Positions 1 to 8,085 of a stretch of DNA of 64,000 nt are shown here, one piece after another. This stretch comes from Aquirufa lenticrescens (GTDB taxonomy: Bacteria; Bacteroidota; Bacteroidia; Cytophagales; Spirosomataceae). Location of the stretch: NCBI RefSeq assembly GCF_019916085.1, contig NZ_CP049834.1, positions 2,432,501 to 2,496,500 of the forward strand. The letters run 5' to 3'. The stretch's first letter is position 1. Each line of letters begins with the position of its first letter. Position numbers and translations under genes: made by a program. The notes beneath the pieces are model-generated. The model made no database searches. It saw only the letters and a list, made by a program, of their open reading frames with translations, and was not told the DNA's origin.

Positions 1-1362
1 TTAGCGAAGTTGTTGTTACAAAAACCGGCCTTACTCCTACTGGATGAGCCTACTAACCACTTGGACTTACCGTCCATCGAATGGGTTGAAAAGTACATCC
101 ATGATTATGAAGGCTCCATCGTGGTAGTATCCCACGATCGTTATTTCTTAGATCGTACTATTGATAATATTGCCGAAGTTTCCGGTGCAAAAATCACCCT
201 ATATCCAGGTAACTATTCTTTCTATATGGAAGAAAAGGCACTTCGTAATGAGATTCAAAAAGGAGCATTTGAGAACCAACAATCTCAAATTCGCCAAACT
301 GAACGCTTCATTGAGCGTTTTAAGGCCAAAGCTTCTAAAGCTAGACAAGTACAATCGCGCGTAAAAGCCTTAGATAAAATCGATATCATTGATGATGTGA
401 TTGATGAAAAGGCAAAGGTTAATTTCAAGTTTAACTTTGGAACAGAACCGGGTCGTTTCATCTTGTTTTTAGAACATATTTCCAAAGCTTTTGGAGAGAA
501 AGTCATCTTAAAAAACACCTCAGCGACAATCAATAGAGGGGATAAAATTGCCTTAATCGGCGCAAACGGAAAAGGTAAGTCGACTTTATTGCGTATCATT
601 TCAGGTACTGAACAAATCGAAGGTGAAAGAAGAACTGGTCACAACGTGATCGAATCCTTCTTCGCACAGCACCAATTAGAGAGTTTAACGGTTGAGAATA
701 CCTTAATTGAGGAATTAAAAGGAACAGGGACCACAAAGACCGAAATGGAATTACGATCGGTATTAGGTTGTTTCTTGTTCTCAGGAGAAGAAGTTTTCAA
801 AAAGATCAAGGTCCTTTCTGGCGGAGAGAAATCGCGTGTAGCTTTGGCTAAAGTATTAATCTCCGAAGCGAACTTCCTTTTACTCGATGAGCCTACCAAT
901 CACTTGGATATGCAATCAGTAAATATCTTGATTCAAGCCTTACAACAATACGAAGGGACGTATGTAGTCGTTTCCCACGACCGTTATTTCGTTAGTAATA
1001 TCGCAAACAAGATTTGGTACATAGAGGATCACGAAATCAAAGAATATCCAGGCTCATTTGATGAATATGAAACTTGGATGGCTACGCGAGAAACATCCAA
1101 ACCTGTTTCTGTGAAGGCAGCGGTTAAAGCAAAGCCAGAGTTAGCTCCAGTAGAAGCTAAAACACCTAATCAAGCTAAGCAAATAGAAAAGCTAGAGGCT
1201 GAAATTATGGAAATCGAAAATCGAATTGCAGCTATTGAAGCCCAAATGGTCGATTTAGCGAATCAAGCTGACTACGCAGGCCTAAAGCAATTAGAAGCGT
1301 CACTCGCAGCTGAAAAAGCAAATTTATCTGAAATAACCACAGCGTGGGAAGCATTAATTTAA
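1..1362 (+). CDS. ABC-F family ATPase, 3' part (5' end outside window)
   Basis: Soluble ABC-F protein with two ABC ATPase domains and no membrane segments; members act on ribosomes or translation. The frame is open from base 1 (Leu-Ala-Lys precede the first possible TTG start at 10), so the gene enters from the left and that TTG is not the true start. Visible are the end of domain 1 with Walker B LLLLDEPTNHLD (about residue 11), the charged ABC-F linker (about 30-145), and a complete domain 2 with Walker A GANGKGKST (about 187), signature LSGGEKSR (about 271) and Walker B LLLDEPTNHLD (about 293). An Ala/Glu-rich coiled coil closes the protein (about 390-450), as in the Uup/YdiF branch. It ends 4 nt before the next gene. 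The exact subfamily cannot be set without the N-terminus. Confidence 0.93.
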   Translation, partial: LAKLLLQKPALLLLDEPTNHLDLPSIEWVEKYIHDYEGSIVVVSHDRYFLDRTIDNIAEVSGAKITLYPGNYSFYMEEKALRNEIQKGAFENQQSQIRQTERFIERFKAKASKARQVQSRVKALDKIDIIDDVIDEKAKVNFKFNFGTEPGRFILFLEHISKAFGEKVILKNTSATINRGDKIALIGANGKGKSTLLRIISGTEQIEGERRTGHNVIESFFAQHQLESLTVENTLIEELKGTGTTKTEMELRSVLGCFLFSGEEVFKKIKVLSGGEKSRVALAKVLISEANFLLLDEPTNHLDMQSVNILIQALQQYEGTYVVVSHDRYFVSNIANKIWYIEDHEIKEYPGSFDEYETWMATRETSKPVSVKAAVKAKPELAPVEAKTPNQAKQIEKLEAEIMEIENRIAAIEAQMVDLANQADYAGLKQLEASLAAEKANLSEITTAWEALI

Positions 1363-1366
1363 AAAA

Positions 1367-2593
1367 ATGAAGACCTATATCTCGCTGTTGCTTTTTCTAG
1401 GTCTTCCTTTTTCCATTTTCTCCCAAATTGCTTCTCGCATACATCATTCGAACATTCAAACGGCATTTATTCAATCAGCTAATAAATACCTACATCCAAA
1501 TGTCGTACTGAATTTAGGTTCTTCACCTGAGGCTACCTTACAATTTGATGACTTAGCACTCACCTATCCCTCCTATTATTTCCGAGTAATCCATTGCCAA
1601 GCGGATTGGAAACCATCCCCACTTTCTGACATAGAATATTTAGCAGATTTCAACGACATTCCCCTTCGAAATCCTGAATCTTCAATAGGCACTAAAGTGC
1701 CCTATTTACATTACGCCGTGCCTATTCCAAGCTTAAAAGTCAGTGGGAATTACATAGCAATGGTATATAATAAACGCAATAAGCGGGATACTGTTCTTTG
1801 TGTTCGATTCTCAGTGGCAGAACAATTGGTAAAAGTGCAGACTTCTGTTTCATTTGCCAAAACCAATACCTTACGAGCCAGCCATCAAGTCATTGATTTC
1901 AAACTACACATTCCCCCAAGCTTGAATTTTGCGGGCGACGAACAGCTAAGTATCCAAGTTCGGCAAAATCACCAATCAGATAACTTATTAAAAAAATTAC
2001 CCATTGGGCAGTATAATCTTCAAGAAAATAGCCTAACATTCCCCTTCTTTGGCCAAGAAAACGCCTTTGCTGGCTCTAATGAATTCAGACTTATTGATCT
2101 TCGCAGTTCCCAACAAAAACTTTCTTTCGTAGATCAAATCATCACAGGAGATAAAATCAACGTGCTTAAAGTACAAGTGGAGCAAGCACAAGGATTATTT
2201 CCATACGTTCAAAGAAATGACCTAAATGGCGCTTATGTGGTTGAATCGTATGAAAATAGAGAGAATCCATTACAGGCTGACTATGTGGAATGTACCTTTC
2301 GATTAAAGCCATCAGAGTCAATACAAGATGCCTATGTGGTAGGAGGATTTAATGATTTTAAGTTAAATGCTCCCTTACACTTAAACCCATCAACTGGCTT
2401 TCTTGAAAATACCCAAATGCTAAAACAGGGCGTTTATAACTACCAGTTTAAATGCAAAAATCCCCCTAATGTAACATTAGAGGGAAATTATGCTCAAACC
2501 GAAAACCTCTACGAGTTACTCGTTTATTATCAAAAACCAGGAACACGATATGATTCGCTGGTGGGGTATACTACCGTGGTCAGTGGACAGTAG
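1367..2593 (+). CDS. Type IX secretion system Plug protein (DUF5103)
   Basis: Signal peptide (about 1-19, ending IFSQ) followed by the DUF5103 pattern: an early Leu-Gly-Ser strand, LQFDDL, then YYFRVIHCQADWKPS and a SGNYIAMVYN segment (about residues 45-145). From established work on Flavobacterium SprA, DUF5103 proteins are the periplasmic Plug that closes the SprA channel when no substrate is bound. SprA itself is encoded at 34873. The gene starts 4 nt after the ABC-F stop, so it is probably cotranscribed. Its last codons and TAG stop lie inside a heptamer repeat. It converges on ychF with only 7 bp between stops. The family call is strong; the exact role here is inferred from homology. Confidence 0.85.
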   Translation: MKTYISLLLFLGLPFSIFSQIASRIHHSNIQTAFIQSANKYLHPNVVLNLGSSPEATLQFDDLALTYPSYYFRVIHCQADWKPSPLSDIEYLADFNDIPLRNPESSIGTKVPYLHYAVPIPSLKVSGNYIAMVYNKRNKRDTVLCVRFSVAEQLVKVQTSVSFAKTNTLRASHQVIDFKLHIPPSLNFAGDEQLSIQVRQNHQSDNLLKKLPIGQYNLQENSLTFPFFGQENAFAGSNEFRLIDLRSSQQKLSFVDQIITGDKINVLKVQVEQAQGLFPYVQRNDLNGAYVVESYENRENPLQADYVECTFRLKPSESIQDAYVVGGFNDFKLNAPLHLNPSTGFLENTQMLKQGVYNYQFKCKNPPNVTLEGNYAQTENLYELLVYYQKPGTRYDSLVGYTTVVSGQ

Positions 2594-2599
2594 TCAGTG
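2578..2599 (+). repeat. Heptamer microrepeat, CAGTAGN family, copy 1
   Basis: About three 7-bp units (CAGTGGA, CAGTAGT, CAGTG) in register. The array covers the last codons of the Plug gene (Val-Ser-Gly-Gln) and gives its TAG stop at 2591-2593. It fills almost the whole gap to the convergent ychF. Confidence 0.6.
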
Positions 2600-2600
2600 T

Positions 2601-3704
2601 TTATACGTTAAAGCGGAAGTGCATAATGTCTCCATCTTGCACCACATATTCCTTGCCTTCAACACTTAACTTACCTGCTTCTTTACATCCTGCTTCGGTT
2701 TTATAAGCCACATAGTCTGCTAACTTAATAACTTCAGCACGGATAAATCCACGTTCAAAATCAGTGTGAATTACACCCGCAGCTGCTGGTGCCTTCCATC
2801 CTTTTTGAATAGTCCAGGCGCGTACTTCTTGTACACCCGCAGTGAAATAGGTGATTAAATTTAATAAGTGGTACGAACTACGAATTAATTTATCTAAACC
2901 AGATTCTTTTAAACCATATTCCTCTAAGAACATGGTACGATCGTCTAAGTCTTCCATTTCAGCAATTTGAGCTTCTAATGCAGCACAAACTACCACTACT
3001 TCTGCATTTTCAGGAGCCACATTTGCCTTCAATTGATCTACGTATTGGTTTCCACCCGCTGCAATCGATGCTTCATCCACATTAGCCACGTATATTACGG
3101 GCTTATCAGTCAATAAATATAAATCACCTATAGCCGTTTGACGAAGCTCATCATCCATTACAACCGTACGAGCGGATTTACCTTCTTCTAAGGTTGCTTT
3201 GAACTGTTGCAACGCAGCCAATTCTGCTTTTGCCTTAGCATCACCTGCCTTAGCAGCGCGTTCTGTCTTAGAAATCTTCTTATCTACTGAATCCAAATCT
3301 TTAATTTGCAATTCTAAATCGATAATCTCTTTATCACTTACTGGATTTACACGGCCCTCTACGTGAACGATATTTTCATCTTCAAAACAACGAACGACGT
3401 GAATAATCGCATCTACTTCCCGGATATTAGCTAAGAATTTGTTTCCCAAACCAGCCCCAGTTGAAGCCCCCTTCACTAAACCCGCAATGTCAGTAAATTC
3501 GATTACAGTAGGCAAAATGCGGTTTGGATTAACTAATTCAGCTAAAACGTTCAAACGATTATCTGGCACAGTTACAATTCCCACATTCGGCTCAATTGTA
3601 CAAAATGGATAATTCGCTGCTTCCGCCTTATTAGAAGAAATAGCACTAAACAAAGTTGATTTACCCACATTAGGCAATCCGACAATTCCACAAGTTAATC
3701 CCAT
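2601..3704 (-). CDS. ychF: Redox-regulated ATPase YchF (Obg family)
   Basis: Universal TRAFAC-class P-loop ATPase that associates with ribosomes and is linked to stress responses. Walker A GLPNVGKST lies at residues 8-16 and the switch region DIAGLVKGAS near 72. The base-specificity motif is NVDE (about 206) rather than NKxD, which is the known basis of ATP preference in YchF. A coiled-coil insert lies around 130-170 and a C-terminal TGS domain around 280-363. Length 367 is normal. A promoter-like TACTTTTG lies about 23 nt upstream, and a terminator separates it from DUF3276. Confidence 0.97.
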   Translation of the reverse strand: MGLTCGIVGLPNVGKSTLFSAISSNKAEAANYPFCTIEPNVGIVTVPDNRLNVLAELVNPNRILPTVIEFTDIAGLVKGASTGAGLGNKFLANIREVDAIIHVVRCFEDENIVHVEGRVNPVSDKEIIDLELQIKDLDSVDKKISKTERAAKAGDAKAKAELAALQQFKATLEEGKSARTVVMDDELRQTAIGDLYLLTDKPVIYVANVDEASIAAGGNQYVDQLKANVAPENAEVVVVCAALEAQIAEMEDLDDRTMFLEEYGLKESGLDKLIRSSYHLLNLITYFTAGVQEVRAWTIQKGWKAPAAAGVIHTDFERGFIRAEVIKLADYVAYKTEAGCKEAGKLSVEGKEYVVQDGDIMHFRFNV

Positions 3705-3726
3705 AGTAATTTTAAAAATGAAAGCA

Positions 3727-3734
3727 CAAAAGTA
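3727..3734 (-). promoter_or_regulatory. Candidate -7 promoter element for ychF
   Basis: On the minus strand this reads TACTTTTG, a full match to the Bacteroidota -7 consensus TAnnTTTG, placed about 23 nt before the ychF start. No convincing -33 TTTG lies at the usual distance because the upstream terminator occupies it. Confidence 0.4.
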
Positions 3735-3746
3735 CGGTTAAAAATC

Positions 3747-3776
3747 AAAAAGCCTCTGATTTCTCAGAGGCTTTTT
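3747..3776 (-). terminator. Rho-independent terminator after DUF3276 gene
   Basis: Perfect 13-bp stem (AAAAAGCCTCTGA pairing with its complement) around a 4-nt loop, with runs of A and T on the two flanks. It sits between the DUF3276 stop and the ychF start, both leftward, and so separates the two transcripts. Confidence 0.85.
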
Positions 3777-3794
3777 CGAATATTTTAAGGATAA

Positions 3795-4112
3795 TTACTC
3801 CCATTTCAACTCACTGTTCCCAAATTCATCTTCATCGCGATTAAATGAAGAGAAATCTACATCAGGCATTAATTCTGTCTTCACGTGATTAACCGCCTCA
3901 TTTAATCCTTCTACAAATTTATCGAAATCTTCTTTGTACAAAAACATCTTATGTTTCTCATAAACGAAGCCATCCTCTTTCTGGTGACGGCGACTTTCTG
4001 TGATTGTAATGTAATAATCTTGAGAGCGGGTTGACTTCACATCAAAAAAATACGTTCTCTTTCCTGCCCGAATACGTTTAGAAAATAATTCTTCTCTATC
4101 TCTTTCTTCCAC
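3795..4112 (-). CDS. DUF3276 / PUR-alpha-like nucleic-acid-binding protein
   Basis: Small basic and acidic mixed protein (105 aa) of the DUF3276 family, which adopts the PUR fold and is found in Bacteroidota and spirochaetes. Matching features are ELFSKRIRAGKRTYFFDVKSTRSQDYYITITESRR (aligned with the family's first PUR strand region, about 8-42) and the second half with FLYKEDFDKFVEGLNEAV. Family members bind RNA or DNA; the cellular role is not settled. It is monocistronic, closed by its own terminator. Confidence 0.85.
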   Translation of the reverse strand: MEERDREELFSKRIRAGKRTYFFDVKSTRSQDYYITITESRRHQKEDGFVYEKHKMFLYKEDFDKFVEGLNEAVNHVKTELMPDVDFSSFNRDEDEFGNSELKWE

Positions 4113-4265
4113 TGGTATTTAAATTATGGTTTCACAATGTGTAAATCTACTATTTATTCTCATTCACTCAAAAAAAATCAATAGAATTAAGAAGCGCCTA
4201 TAAACCTATAGATTTTTAATTCCCAATTTAAACCTACATCTTTACAATCATCATATAACTTTTTA

Positions 4266-4799
4266 ATGATAAAAATACCATCAATAATACTATTGATTTG
4301 CACATTTTTATCTCTAAATGCTTACTCACAGGATTTAGGATATGAAAAAGTAGGAATTGCCTCATTCTATGCCAACTCGTTTTATGGCAAAAAAACGGCT
4401 AGTGGAGAGAAACTGAAAAAGACCTTATTAACGGCTGCTCATAAACGTTTTCCATTCAATACGTTAGTGGAAGTGACTAACCTCGCTAATCGCAAAAGCG
4501 TCATTGTTCGTATTAATGATCGTGGGCCGTACAAAAAAGGACGCGTCATAGATTTATCTGAAGCAGCTGCTAAAAAATTAAACCTAAAGAAAATTGGTTT
4601 AGTTAAGGTAAAGATTAAAATCGTAGGATTCGAGAATGAATTAATGCTCATCCCCTATCAAAAATTATCCTTAGTTAGCACACCAAAATTCAGCCGAAAC
4701 TTCTACCAAAAATCACGTCTAAAATACAAGACGCATTATAAAATGAAGAAGAACGTCAAACATAAAAAGTACATCAATAAGAAGTACTTAAAACGATAA
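4266..4799 (+). CDS. RlpA-like double-psi beta-barrel protein with polybasic tail
   Basis: Signal peptide (about 1-21, ending NAYSQ) then a single RlpA-like double-psi beta-barrel (about 27-120). Diagnostic stretches are GIASFYANSFYGKKTASGE, TAAHKRFPFNTLVEVTNL and VIVRINDRGPY. RlpA proteins act on peptidoglycan, some as lytic transglycosylases for denuded glycan strands. There is no SPOR domain; instead the last 45 or so residues are rich in Lys, Arg and Tyr, a tail that could contact the envelope or nucleic acid (inference). The gene converges on the thioredoxin-fold gene with a 2-bp gap. Upstream 4113-4265 is AT-rich promoter DNA without a clear box. Confidence 0.85.
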   Translation: MIKIPSIILLICTFLSLNAYSQDLGYEKVGIASFYANSFYGKKTASGEKLKKTLLTAAHKRFPFNTLVEVTNLANRKSVIVRINDRGPYKKGRVIDLSEAAAKKLNLKKIGLVKVKIKIVGFENELMLIPYQKLSLVSTPKFSRNFYQKSRLKYKTHYKMKKNVKHKKYINKKYLKR

Positions 4800-4801
4800 A
4801 C

Positions 4802-6190
4802 TTATTTACGTCTTGTCTCTAAGTACTGAATAAAGTCCTTTAAATTTTCCACCGGTATTCGTTTACCCACAATCTTCTTTTGCTGATCAAGCACATAAAC
4901 CACGGGTGTGGAGTAGACATCAAATGTATTTCTAAAATCAGTGTAGTATTCTTCTTTACCGGTTTGTGGATTTAAGTGAATATCAATTCCATTGATCCAA
5001 GAACCTATTTTAAATTCCGATATGAACTTTTTCCAAGCAGCTTTATCGCGTACGATAGAACTTGCCACAACTCCAATATTTTTACTTTTAAAATAATCAT
5101 TCAAAGCAGCTAATTTAGGTGCTTCTTGTTTGCAATGACTACACTCGGGATCATAAATAAAGACAACTGTATATTTAAAAGGTAATGAAGCCATATTAAT
5201 TTCCTTTCCTGCAATATCAGTTAAATGCATCTTAGGAAATGATTTACCCACCAGCAATGGTTTAATAATCGCTAATCGTTCTTTCATTCTCCTTACCGTA
5301 CTCGTATCCCACAAAGCAGGTTCACCTATGTAGTATTTCTCTGCTAAATGAACAAATGCTCCTTCCGTTCCTAAAATAGGATTGTTCTCGTATGTACTCG
5401 CAATTTTATAGATGATGTAGCGACGCACCTCGGTATCCTTGGCTTTCTGTAGAATTAAATCTGATTCCCTTGAAATGGAATCTGGATCCTGAACGACTAA
5501 ATCTTTAAAGAAACGTTCTAATTTACGTTGTAAAAAAGGAGTGCGAACCATGCGCTCATCTCCTAAATCCATCCCATCAAAATAATGCTTTTTATAGTAT
5601 TGGTACTGGTACATCTGCATTTTAGTCGTATCCGATTTAGAACGTAATTCTCCTCTATAGGCAGGTATTTCTGGATCAAAGGAAGATTCAATGAGTTTAG
5701 AAACGAACAAAGTGGCATTAGCCTTTTTCCATTGCTGTTGAAATTGCTGCACTTCTAATTGTGCATTTTTTCTTGCAACTGGTGAAAGTGAAGGTTGATT
5801 TAACTGGGTATATAGCTCATTCATCTTACGCTGAAAGGCATAAAAAGCAGTATTTTCTGAAGAATTCGAGAACGTAATAGTCTTTATTATATCGGTCGTG
5901 TCTAAGGAGAAAGAGAAATTTGGATCCTCTATCACCACATCAATGTATTTGGATTTAAGAAAGGATATCAGGTATAATCCCTTTGGCAGTACTTCAGCAC
6001 CTTTAAATTCAAACTCTCCATCCTCATTCGCCAGCACCGTATCTTTGATGACTTGTTGATTATAGCCAAAGTAGTGCGCTAAATACACCTCAGATTTAGA
6101 GAGACCTTTTATTTTACCCTTAATTTCATATTGCGCATTAGAAATAAAGACAAACAGAAAAATAAAAAGAAGAGTACCGACTACTTTCAT
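4802..6190 (-). CDS. Thioredoxin-fold protein with DUF4369 and DUF5106-type regions
   Basis: Exported TlpA/ResA-like protein. I place the start at the ATG at 6190, giving MKVVGTLLFIFLFVFISNAQ as signal peptide; the frame stays open to 6241 but that would overlap the divergent gene. After the signal comes a DUF4369-like beta domain (about 22-100), a helical middle of the DUF5106 type, and a C-terminal redoxin domain with the active site CSHC in DPECSHCKQEAPKL (about 350). Probably a periplasmic disulfide reductase or an anchored redox protein; substrate unknown. The gap to the divergent gene at 6231 is 40 bp and must hold both promoters. Confidence 0.83.
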   Translation of the reverse strand: MKVVGTLLFIFLFVFISNAQYEIKGKIKGLSKSEVYLAHYFGYNQQVIKDTVLANEDGEFEFKGAEVLPKGLYLISFLKSKYIDVVIEDPNFSFSLDTTDIIKTITFSNSSENTAFYAFQRKMNELYTQLNQPSLSPVARKNAQLEVQQFQQQWKKANATLFVSKLIESSFDPEIPAYRGELRSKSDTTKMQMYQYQYYKKHYFDGMDLGDERMVRTPFLQRKLERFFKDLVVQDPDSISRESDLILQKAKDTEVRRYIIYKIASTYENNPILGTEGAFVHLAEKYYIGEPALWDTSTVRRMKERLAIIKPLLVGKSFPKMHLTDIAGKEINMASLPFKYTVVFIYDPECSHCKQEAPKLAALNDYFKSKNIGVVASSIVRDKAAWKKFISEFKIGSWINGIDIHLNPQTGKEEYYTDFRNTFDVYSTPVVYVLDQQKKIVGKRIPVENLKDFIQYLETRRK

Positions 6191-6230
6191 AAGATTAGAA
6201 TAAATTTGTGTCTCAATCCTCAAATTTACA

Positions 6231-6977
6231 ATGTTTTTCATCCTATCTAAAATTATCGACTTTTTCCTTCAACCACTTTGTTGGATATTTATCCTGCTAG
6301 GGGTCGCCTATTTTAGCAAGTACACGAAACGCTACATTTTAATCATTATAGGCACCCTTATTCTCTGTAGTAATGGCTGGTTTGTCAACCAGTGTTATTT
6401 GGCCTATGAAAGTCCTCAAGTCAAATTGTCCCGAAGCTACCAATGGTGCATCATCTTAGGTGGTGGTATGATGCGTGCAGGAGAAGGCTATCGAACAGGC
6501 GAAACGGCCGATCGATTTGTTCAACCTCTTTTATTGTATAAAAAAGGCATCGTAAAAAAGCTCCTTATTACAGGTGGAAATGTCAATATTAAAGGTCTAA
6601 AAATCGACGAAACGCAAGAAGGCAAGAAAGTGGAGGAAGTACTCATTGCTATGGGTGTAAAACCAGAAGATATCGTTTTAGAAGAAAGTGCTCGAAATAC
6701 ACACGAAAATGCAGTCTATACCAAACAGATGCTTAAACCGTATTTAAGAGAAAGAATGGTATTAGTTACTTCTGCCATGCATATGCCAAGAGCCAAAGCG
6801 TGCTATATAAAGGAAGGATTTATCGTGGATGACTTCCCTGCTGACATAAAGAAAAAGGATACCCCTTCAGGTATCCTCGATCTCGTTATTCCTCATGAAC
6901 GCAACCTCAGTAAATTCGCTGAATTAATCAGGGAAATGGCCGGTTACGTCATTTACAAAATTGTAGGTTTTGCCTAG
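6231..6977 (+). CDS. YdcF/SanA family protein (DUF218)
   Basis: Two hydrophobic N-terminal helices (about 5-48) followed by a DUF218 domain with CIILGGGMMRAGEGYRTGETADR, LLITGGNV, EESARNTHENAVYT and LVTSAMHMPRA, the usual conserved blocks. ElyC, SanA and YdcF of Escherichia coli share this fold and are linked to envelope integrity; the reaction is not established. Length 248 is typical. Its 3' end overlaps that of the convergent pfkA by 4 bp, so any terminator for either gene must lie inside the other. Confidence 0.88.
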   Translation: MFFILSKIIDFFLQPLCWIFILLGVAYFSKYTKRYILIIIGTLILCSNGWFVNQCYLAYESPQVKLSRSYQWCIILGGGMMRAGEGYRTGETADRFVQPLLLYKKGIVKKLLITGGNVNIKGLKIDETQEGKKVEEVLIAMGVKPEDIVLEESARNTHENAVYTKQMLKPYLRERMVLVTSAMHMPRAKACYIKEGFIVDDFPADIKKKDTPSGILDLVIPHERNLSKFAELIREMAGYVIYKIVGFA

Positions 6978-7948
6978 GTAGACAAAATCTCAACCATACG
7001 GATCAAATCCTCTGAAACTGGTTTCTTCTTTGTAATCGTATCGTGGAATGGCGTATAAATCAACTGATTATTAACTACACCTGCCATCACGTTTTTCTCT
7101 CCGCGCAATAAACCTTCTAAAGCTCCAAGCCCAAGTCTACTCGCTAATATACGGTCATAAGCGGTTGGAATACCACCCCGTTGAATGTGACCCAATGTAG
7201 TAACGCGAATATCTAAATTCTCGCCCATTTTGTCCTTGATTTTCTTAGCCACAATCTGTGCATTCCCTTCTTCATCACCCTCTGCAACAATGACAATTGA
7301 AGAAGATTTCTTCTTGTCAAATCCTTTTTGAAGAATAGTTGATATTTCATCAACTGACGTCAAATTCTCTGGAATCATCACTGACTCAGCTCCACCTGCA
7401 ATAGCACATTGAATAGCTATATAACCTGAATCACGACCCATCACTTCAATAAAGAATACGCGGTCGTGTGAATCAGCCGTATCACGAATTTTATCCACTG
7501 CATCTAAGGCAGTATTTACAGCTGTATCAAAACCAATCGTGTAATCAGTTCCATAAAGATCATTATCAATCGTTCCTGGGGCACCTACCGTTGGAATCTT
7601 AAACTCATTATAAAAGATCTCAGCACCTGTAAAGGTACCATTTCCACCTATCGCCACTAAACCTTCAATGCCTAATTCTTGTAATTTATCGTAAGCCTTT
7701 TGACGACCTTCTGCTGTCATAAACTCCTTCGAACGGGCTGACTTTAAAATGGTACCACCCCGCTGTATAATATTACTAACAGATTGAGAATTTAAAGGAA
7801 TAATATCTCCTTTAATCATTCCATTATAACCTCTTACAATCCCAAACACTTCCACTCCATGGTATGCAGCACCACGAACAATTGCTCTAATACAAGCATT
7901 CATTCCTGGGGCATCTCCACCTGACGTAAATACAGCTATTTTCTTCAT
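6974..7948 (-). CDS. pfkA: 6-phosphofructokinase
   Basis: Converts fructose 6-phosphate to the 1,6-bisphosphate. I start at the ATG at 7948 (MKKIAVFTSGGDAPG, 324 aa). The frame is open to 8068, but the extra 40 residues match nothing in the family and a promoter -7 box lies within them. Signature blocks are GGDAPGMN (10-17), GTIDNDLYGTDYTIGFDTA (about 125-143, catalytic Asp in TIDND) and EVMGRDSGY. The usual GGDGS Mg-ATP loop reads GGNGT, with Asn103 in place of the metal-contacting Asp, while Gly104, associated with ATP rather than pyrophosphate use, is kept. The effect on activity is not known from sequence. Confidence 0.93.
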   Translation of the reverse strand: MKKIAVFTSGGDAPGMNACIRAIVRGAAYHGVEVFGIVRGYNGMIKGDIIPLNSQSVSNIIQRGGTILKSARSKEFMTAEGRQKAYDKLQELGIEGLVAIGGNGTFTGAEIFYNEFKIPTVGAPGTIDNDLYGTDYTIGFDTAVNTALDAVDKIRDTADSHDRVFFIEVMGRDSGYIAIQCAIAGGAESVMIPENLTSVDEISTILQKGFDKKKSSSIVIVAEGDEEGNAQIVAKKIKDKMGENLDIRVTTLGHIQRGGIPTAYDRILASRLGLGALEGLLRGEKNVMAGVVNNQLIYTPFHDTITKKKPVSEDLIRMVEILST

Positions 7949-7986
7949 CTCTTGTATCGTATAAATTCTTAGACTCTTTATTCTTT

Positions 7987-7994
7987 CAAAAATA
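7987..7994 (-). promoter_or_regulatory. Candidate -7 promoter element for pfkA
   Basis: Minus strand reads TATTTTTG, a full match to TAnnTTTG, about 38 nt before the chosen pfkA ATG. Its position inside the longer open frame argues against the upstream start. No clear -33 TTTG is seen. Confidence 0.4.
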
Positions 7995-8021
7995 CAATGT
8001 TTCTCTGTTTTTACCTCGAAT

Positions 8022-8056
8022 TTTGGTATTAAAAATGCAATAAAAACGTAAATTTG
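8022..8056 (+). promoter_or_regulatory. Candidate Bacteroidota promoter for the M42 peptidase
   Basis: TTTG at 8022-8025 and TAAATTTG at 8049-8056, separated by 23 nt, match the Bacteroidota -33/-7 pattern. The predicted transcript start lies about 25 nt before the ATG at 8086. Confidence 0.45.
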
Positions 8057-8085
8057 AGACCTATTCATATTAAATCAAAGCACCT

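Noticed and set aside
10-12. TTG at base 10 as the start of the ABC-F gene
   Set aside because: The frame is open to base 1 and the protein would begin inside domain 1; the gene is cut by the window edge.
4113-4265. Possible small RNA or riboswitch in the 153-bp divergent gap
   Set aside because: AT-rich with no stable paired structure or known motif visible; most likely two promoters.
7949-8068. 40-residue N-terminal extension of phosphofructokinase
   Set aside because: No family member has it, it contains a promoter-like box, and MKKIAVFTSGGDAPG is the normal N-terminus.
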